DNA from: Acetobacter sp. CAG:977
Lineage (GTDB): Bacteria > Pseudomonadota > Alphaproteobacteria > CAAGCB01 > CAG-977
NCBI GenBank assembly: GCA_000434295.1
Contig: HF994935.1
Span: 178,497 to 194,770, forward strand
DNA length: 16,274 nucleotides
Direction of reading: 5' to 3'
The notes under the pieces were generated by a model that worked only from the letters and a program-made list of their open reading frames with translations, was not told the origin of the DNA and ran no database searches. Position numbers and translations under genes: made by a program. Below are positions 12,387 to 16,274 of this stretch, piece by piece. Positions within the stretch are counted from its first letter, which is position 1; the number at the start of each line of letters is the position of its first letter.

Positions 12387-13109
12387 CTATAAAATTTTAC
12401 TCAAGAATTCTTTTGCGCGCGTCGTTTCGGGAGCGTTGAAAAATTTTTCGGGCTCTGCGTCTTCTATAATTTTTCCGGCATCCATAAACACGATACGGTC
12501 GGCGACTTCGCGGGCAAAGTTCATTTCGTGGGTAACGATCAGCATCGTCATTCCGTTTTGAGCCAGTTCCCGAATAACGTTCAGCACTTCTTTGACCATT
12601 TCGGGGTCAAGCGCGCTGGTCGGTTCGTCAAACAGCATGGCTTTTGGTGACATGCACAGCGCTCTGGCAATGGCGACGCGCTGTTTTTGTCCTCCCGACA
12701 GGCTTTTGGGATAAACGTCGGCTTTTTCTTTTAATCCGACGCGTTCCAGCAGGGACAGGGCTTTTTTTTCGGCGTTTTCTTTGTCTGTCACACCCGACAG
12801 AACGGGCGCCAGCGTCAGGTTTTCCAATACCGTTTTGTTTTCAAACAGATTGAAATGTTGAAACACCATGCCGATATCGCGGCGCAAAGCCGTCAAGTCG
12901 GCTTTTTTGTCCGTAATTTCGCGGCCGTTGATAAAAATATGCCCCGAATCAGGTTCGTTTAAACGGTTGATGCAATGCAGCAAAGTGCTTTTCCCCGACC
13001 CCGAAGGCCCTAAGACGCAAACGGCTTCATTGGGGCGGACGTGCAAGTCAACGCCGTTCAGAACGGGAGTGTTGCCGAAACTTTTATACAGGCGTTCGAT
13101 TTTAATCAT
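12387..13109 (-). CDS. polar amino-acid ABC transporter ATPase (GlnQ/HisP family)
   Basis: A 240-residue ATPase that powers amino-acid uptake. Motifs are all present: Walker A GPSGSGKST (34-42), Q-loop Gln84, signature LSGGQKQR (137-144), Walker B AMLFDEP with Glu162, and switch His194 in VTHE. Length and sequence fit the GlnQ/HisP/ArtP group. The start is set at the ATG at 13109, because GGAG (13116-13119) lies 6 bases upstream and the ATG overlaps the permease stop by ATGA; a start at 13121 would add four residues without a ribosome site. The two genes are translationally coupled. No substrate-binding protein gene is present, so the substrate (His, Gln, Arg, Cys or other) cannot be assigned. 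Confidence 0.92.
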   Translation of the reverse strand: MIKIERLYKSFGNTPVLNGVDLHVRPNEAVCVLGPSGSGKSTLLHCINRLNEPDSGHIFINGREITDKKADLTALRRDIGMVFQHFNLFENKTVLENLTLAPVLSGVTDKENAEKKALSLLERVGLKEKADVYPKSLSGGQKQRVAIARALCMSPKAMLFDEPTSALDPEMVKEVLNVIRELAQNGMTMLIVTHEMNFAREVADRIVFMDAGKIIEDAEPEKFFNAPETTRAKEFLSKIL

Positions 13110-13783
13110 TGCCGGCTCCATTTTCTTTCGACGGCCTGCAAAATTTGGGACAGGCTTAAGGTTAAGATCAGGTAGATCAAAGCGACCGTGAACAGCGGCA
13201 CGACGGCGTCATACGTTTTTGAACGCAGGATATCGCCGGCGCGCATCAGGTCAATGCCGCCGATAAATCCGACGACGGAGGTTTCTTTGATTAAAACGAT
13301 GAACTCGTTTCCCAGCGCGGGCAGGATTTTTTTAAACGCCTGAGGCAGTATGATATGCCGCAACGCCTGAGCTTTTGTCAGCCCGAGCGACAAAGCCGCC
13401 TGCATTTGCCCTTCGGCGACGGCGTTAATTCCGGCGCGAACGATTTCCGACACATAAGCGCCCGAGTTAATGCCGAAAGCGATAACGGCGACGGCCCATT
13501 TATCGACATTGACGGACGCAAAGACGACAAAGTTAATGATGAACAGCTGAACCAGAACGGGGGTACCTCTGACGGTTTCGATGTACACAAGAGCCGGCCA
13601 CCGGCAAATTTTATGTTCCGAAGAACGCAAAACGGCAAGCATTACGCCCAACACGGAACCGAGCAGGACGGCACCGAACGTAATCAGTATCGTATTGACC
13701 AATCCGCCCGCCAACAGGCTGATGCCGTCGGGTTGCCCGTATCCCAAAGGTTCGAACAGGCATTGCATAATTCTGTCTTTCAT
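13106..13783 (-). CDS. polar amino-acid ABC transporter permease (HisM/GlnP type)
   Basis: A 225-residue inner-membrane permease. The N-terminal GGLVNTILITFGAVLLGSVLG is typical of the HEQRo (His/Glu/Gln/Arg/opine) permease family. VRGTPVLVQLF and the EAA loop (about 122-149: AVAEGQMQAALSLGLTKAQA, then LRHIILPQA) mark the ATPase contact. About five membrane helices can be seen. Only one permease gene is present, so it probably acts as a homodimer. The ATG at 13783 is chosen over a TTG two codons upstream because AGAGG sits 6 bases before it. A perfect inverted repeat (13805-13819) lies just upstream of the ribosome site and could be an operator. Confidence 0.9.
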   Translation of the reverse strand: MKDRIMQCLFEPLGYGQPDGISLLAGGLVNTILITFGAVLLGSVLGVMLAVLRSSEHKICRWPALVYIETVRGTPVLVQLFIINFVVFASVNVDKWAVAVIAFGINSGAYVSEIVRAGINAVAEGQMQAALSLGLTKAQALRHIILPQAFKKILPALGNEFIVLIKETSVVGFIGGIDLMRAGDILRSKTYDAVVPLFTVALIYLILTLSLSQILQAVERKWSRQ

Positions 13784-13804
13784 TTTCAACCTCTGTCCTT
13801 AAAA

Positions 13805-13819
13805 TCCGAAACGTTCGGA
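13805..13819. promoter_or_regulatory. perfect inverted repeat upstream of the ABC transporter operon
   Basis: TCCGAA-ACG-TTCGGA, a 6-base palindrome with a 3-base centre, lies 22 bases upstream of the permease ATG, between a possible TATAAG (13826-13831) and the ribosome site. Its placement suits a repressor operator or a small leader hairpin; no regulator can be named. Confidence 0.4.
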
Positions 13820-13891
13820 AGGGACTTATAACAGCAGGAAAGAAAAAAATACAGTTTTTTAGATCGGCGTTATATTTTTGCAACCGTTCTG

Positions 13892-16000
13892 TTACGAAGC
13901 CGTCGCGCGGCACAGAGCGTTGAAGTCTTCTTCGGATATGATGGCGACGCCCAGTTCGCGGGCTTTGTCCGCTTTGCTTCCCGCGTCTTCTCCCAAAATG
14001 ACATAGTCCGTTTTCTTTGAAACCGACCCTGCGACTTTGGCGCCTGCGGACAAAGCTTTTGCTTTAGCTTCGCTGCGCGTCATCGAGGCAAGCGTTCCCG
14101 TAAAGACGACGGTCTTTCCCGCCAACGCCGTTTGTACCCGCGCCGCCGGTACAAAGTCCGATACGTTTATCAAAGACAACAAGCGTTCCAGTTCGGATCG
14201 GTTGGACGGTTCTTCAAAGAAATCTGAAATTTCCTGAGCGATGGTTTCTCCGATGCTTTCGATATTTAACAGCTCCGAATACGCTTCGGACGATTTATCG
14301 CGGGCTTTGTCGACATTTTCCAAAAAGGCGCCAAAGGACAAATAATGTCCCGCCAGCAGTCTGGCCGTTGCCTGTCCGACTTCGTGAACGCCCAGCGCGA
14401 ACAGGAATTTGTCAAAAGGCGTATCCGCTCTTGCGCGGCGCACGGCGGTAAACAGGTTGTCGGCGGATTTATCCCCCCATCCTTCCAGCTTTCGGACGGC
14501 ATCGCCGTAGCGTTCTTCCAAAAGGAAAATGTCGGCAGGCGTTTTAATCCATCCCCGTTCAAAGAAAAATTCGATGTTTTTTGCGCCCAGCCCTTCAATA
14601 TCCAGAGCGTTTCTGGATACGAAATGCTTCAGGCTTTCCACCGCCTGAGCGGGACAGACCAGCCCGCCCGAACAATATCTGGCGACTTCGCCGTCAATTT
14701 TTACGGCATGAGAACCGCACACGGGGCAACGGTCGGGGAAAACGAACGCGACGGCATCAACGGGGCGCTTTTCAAGCTTGACGCCGACCAGCTGAGGAAT
14801 AACGTCGCCCGCGCGTTGGACAATGACCGTATCGCCGATTCTGAAATCTTTTCGTTTGATTTCGTCTTCGTTATGCAACGTGGCGTGAGAAACCATGACG
14901 CCGCCCACGTTGACGGGTTCCAAATCGGCAACCGGCGTCAAAGCGCCTGTCCGACCGACCTGAATACGGATGTTTTTCAAGACGGTCAACGCCTGTTCGG
15001 CGGGGAATTTATGCGCAATCGCCCAGCGCGGCGCCCGCGCGACGTAGCCCAGACGTTCCTGATAGTCGCGGCGGTTGACTTTGTAGACGGCGCCGTCAAT
15101 GTCATAAGGCAGGTTCGGGCGTTTTTCTTCCAACGCCGCAAAATAGGACACAATATCGTTCGCCGTGCGGCACAATTTGTTTTCGGGGTTTGTCGGAAAT
15201 CCCCATGATTGGATTTTTTGCAGGTATTCGGCTTGGGTTGTCCAGACTTCTTTTGAAACTTCTCCGAACGTATAGCCGAACAGGCTCAGCCGCCTTTGTT
15301 TCGTGATTTCGGGGTCAAGCTGGCGCAAAGACCCTGCCGCCGCGTTGCGCGGGTTGGCAAAAGTTTTTTTGCCTTTGCGTTCCTGCTCTTCGTTTAACGC
15401 GAAAAAGTCGGCTTTGTTCATAAAGACCTCGCCTCTGATTTCCAGACGTTCGGGAATGTCGCTTCCGAACAGATCGGCGGATTTTAACGTCAAAGGCAAC
15501 CCTTCGACCATTTTTAGATTTTCCGTAATGTCTTCGCCGACGCTTCCGTCGCCGCGCGTGGCGCCGCGGACGAATTTTCCGTTGACGTACAATGCCGAAA
15601 ACGACAATCCGTCCAGCTTCGGTTCCGCCATGAATTCCATTTCCGCCGTTTCGCTCAATCCCAAAAATTTGCGCAGACGATCAACGAAATCAAAAACGTC
15701 TTCTTTGGTGAAAATGTTTCCCAAAGACAGCATGGGAACGCTGTGAACGACTTTTTCAAAATCGTCTGAAACTTTTGCGCCGACTTTAAAAGAAGGGGAA
15801 TCTTTTCTGATTAAGTGGGGAAAACGTTTTTCGACGGCTTCGTTGCGGCGTTTCAAAAAATCGTAATCGGCGTCCGCCAGCAACGGAGCATCGTTGCGGT
15901 AATAGGCTTCGTCCAGCTTTGCCAGTTCTTTTGCCAGACGTTCCAGTTCTTTTGCCGCCTGTTCTTCGCTCAGCTCTTCGACGGGGACGGGTCTTAACAT
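13892..16000 (-). CDS. ligA: NAD+-dependent DNA ligase
   Basis: A full-length 702-residue LigA, which seals nicks in replication and repair using NAD+. The N-terminal Ia domain is followed by the adenylation domain with the AMP-accepting Lys128 in KLDG (128-131), RGEVFM, and NPRNAAAGSLRQLD. Then come the OB fold, a zinc finger with Cys425, Cys428, Cys443 and Cys449 (spacing 2, 14, 5), helix-hairpin-helix repeats (ALDIEGLGAKNIEFF and following), and a BRCT domain from about 626 (GKTVVFTGTL... DYVILGEDAGSK). All expected parts are present. The ATG at 16000 lies one base after the recN stop, with AAAGGG inside the end of recN as ribosome site, so the two genes form an operon, as is common in alphaproteobacteria. 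No clear terminator follows the stop. Confidence 0.98.
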   Translation of the reverse strand: MLRPVPVEELSEEQAAKELERLAKELAKLDEAYYRNDAPLLADADYDFLKRRNEAVEKRFPHLIRKDSPSFKVGAKVSDDFEKVVHSVPMLSLGNIFTKEDVFDFVDRLRKFLGLSETAEMEFMAEPKLDGLSFSALYVNGKFVRGATRGDGSVGEDITENLKMVEGLPLTLKSADLFGSDIPERLEIRGEVFMNKADFFALNEEQERKGKKTFANPRNAAAGSLRQLDPEITKQRRLSLFGYTFGEVSKEVWTTQAEYLQKIQSWGFPTNPENKLCRTANDIVSYFAALEEKRPNLPYDIDGAVYKVNRRDYQERLGYVARAPRWAIAHKFPAEQALTVLKNIRIQVGRTGALTPVADLEPVNVGGVMVSHATLHNEDEIKRKDFRIGDTVIVQRAGDVIPQLVGVKLEKRPVDAVAFVFPDRCPVCGSHAVKIDGEVARYCSGGLVCPAQAVESLKHFVSRNALDIEGLGAKNIEFFFERGWIKTPADIFLLEERYGDAVRKLEGWGDKSADNLFTAVRRARADTPFDKFLFALGVHEVGQATARLLAGHYLSFGAFLENVDKARDKSSEAYSELLNIESIGETIAQEISDFFEEPSNRSELERLLSLINVSDFVPAARVQTALAGKTVVFTGTLASMTRSEAKAKALSAGAKVAGSVSKKTDYVILGEDAGSKADKARELGVAIISEEDFNALCRATAS

Positions 16001-16001
16001 T

Positions 16002-16274
16002 TTATATTCGCCCTTTCAGCAATTCGTCCGCGGCGGCGCGGGAAGCTTCGGTAATCGAAGCGCCGGACAGCATGCGGGCGATTTCTTCGCGGCGGGCATC
16101 GCCCGTCAGTTCGCAAACGGCCGTCAAAGTCCGCCCCGTTTCGTCTTCCGCTTTTGACACTTTGAAATGGTGCGCGCCGAAAGAGGCGACCTGAGGCGAA
16201 TGAGTAATTGCCAAGACTTGGCAATCTTCTCCCGCCAAACGTTCCAATCGTTCGCCGACGGCGGTGGCGGTTGC
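16002..16274 (-). CDS. recN: DNA repair protein RecN (C-terminal end only)
   Basis: The last 90 residues of RecN, an SMC-like ATPase for double-strand-break repair, enter from the right edge; the start lies outside the window. The visible sequence holds the segment after Walker B: AVGERLERLAGEDCQVLAITHSPQVASFGAHHFKV. THSPQVA is the switch-His block diagnostic of RecN. It is followed by an RREEIARMLSG motif and a C-terminal helix rich in Ala. The stop TAA (16002-16004) is one base from the ligA start codon. The TTG at 16247 and the other visible in-frame start-like codons are internal. The family match is clear despite the truncation. Confidence 0.93.
   Translation of the reverse strand, partial: ATATAVGERLERLAGEDCQVLAITHSPQVASFGAHHFKVSKAEDETGRTLTAVCELTGDARREEIARMLSGASITEASRAAADELLKGRI

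Noticed and set aside
13355..13831. Rightward open frame of 158 codons across the ABC permease
   Set aside because: It is antisense to a clear permease gene and has no domain or ribosome site.
14345..15208. Rightward open frame of 287 codons antisense to ligA
   Set aside because: The ligase reading frame is complete with all motifs; the antisense product is low-complexity and has no recognisable domain.

Overview
The window reads as chromosomal DNA of a Gram-negative bacterium, most likely an alphaproteobacterium. The grounds are gene content and order: recN directly followed by ligA, a molybdopterin-binding/MocA-like fusion protein, an ECF sigma factor / small membrane protein / periplasmic metal-sensor operon of CnrH-CnrY-CnrX layout, a SocA-type Panacea-domain protein, and an AsmA/YdbH-type envelope protein. 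Base composition is near half GC, with AT-rich intergenic stretches. I cannot name a species. I see no rRNA, tRNA, CRISPR array, insertion sequence, integrase or phage structural gene.

Layout. Positions 1-1328 carry two leftward genes: a membrane-anchored protein of unknown function cut by the window edge (ends at 643 on its 5' side) and an orphan Panacea-domain protein. Positions 1546-8904 form a rightward run of three genes with gaps of 9 and 36 bases: an AsmA/YdbH-like protein, a molybdopterin-binding/MocA-like fusion, and a copper-type P1B ATPase whose C-terminus is fused to a CopZ-like chaperone. The run ends at a strong hairpin terminator at 8908-8942, shared with a convergent small ribbon-helix-helix-like gene (8957-9178). 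After an AT-rich gap (9179-9524) comes a leftward operon of three overlapping genes (11274 to 9525): ECF sigma factor, probable anti-sigma membrane protein, and a periplasmic metal sensor with a His/Met/Pro-rich tail. Leftward of position 16274 lie, in transcription order, recN (3' end only), ligA, a polar amino-acid ABC permease and ATPase, and a metal-dependent amidohydrolase.

How it fits together. The AsmA/YdbH protein acts in the envelope. CopA/CopZ and the sigma/anti-sigma/sensor operon are both metal or envelope-stress functions and sit about 600 bases apart, so a regulatory link is plausible but not shown. The ABC genes lack a substrate-binding protein here. RecN and LigA serve DNA repair and replication.

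The most noteworthy observation is that the CopZ-like C-terminal domain of the copper ATPase has its own well-placed Shine-Dalgarno sequence and in-frame ATG (8674-8688). One gene may therefore yield both a fused ATPase-chaperone and a free 72-residue chaperone by internal initiation. Other points of interest are the eroded molybdopterin-binding half of the MocA fusion, a sensor whose metal-type side chains lie in a repetitive tail rather than the core, a promoter-hairpin leader before the amidohydrolase, a perfect inverted repeat before the ABC operon, and the partly unexplained gap at 9179-9524. All family assignments come from reading motifs by eye; no database search was run.
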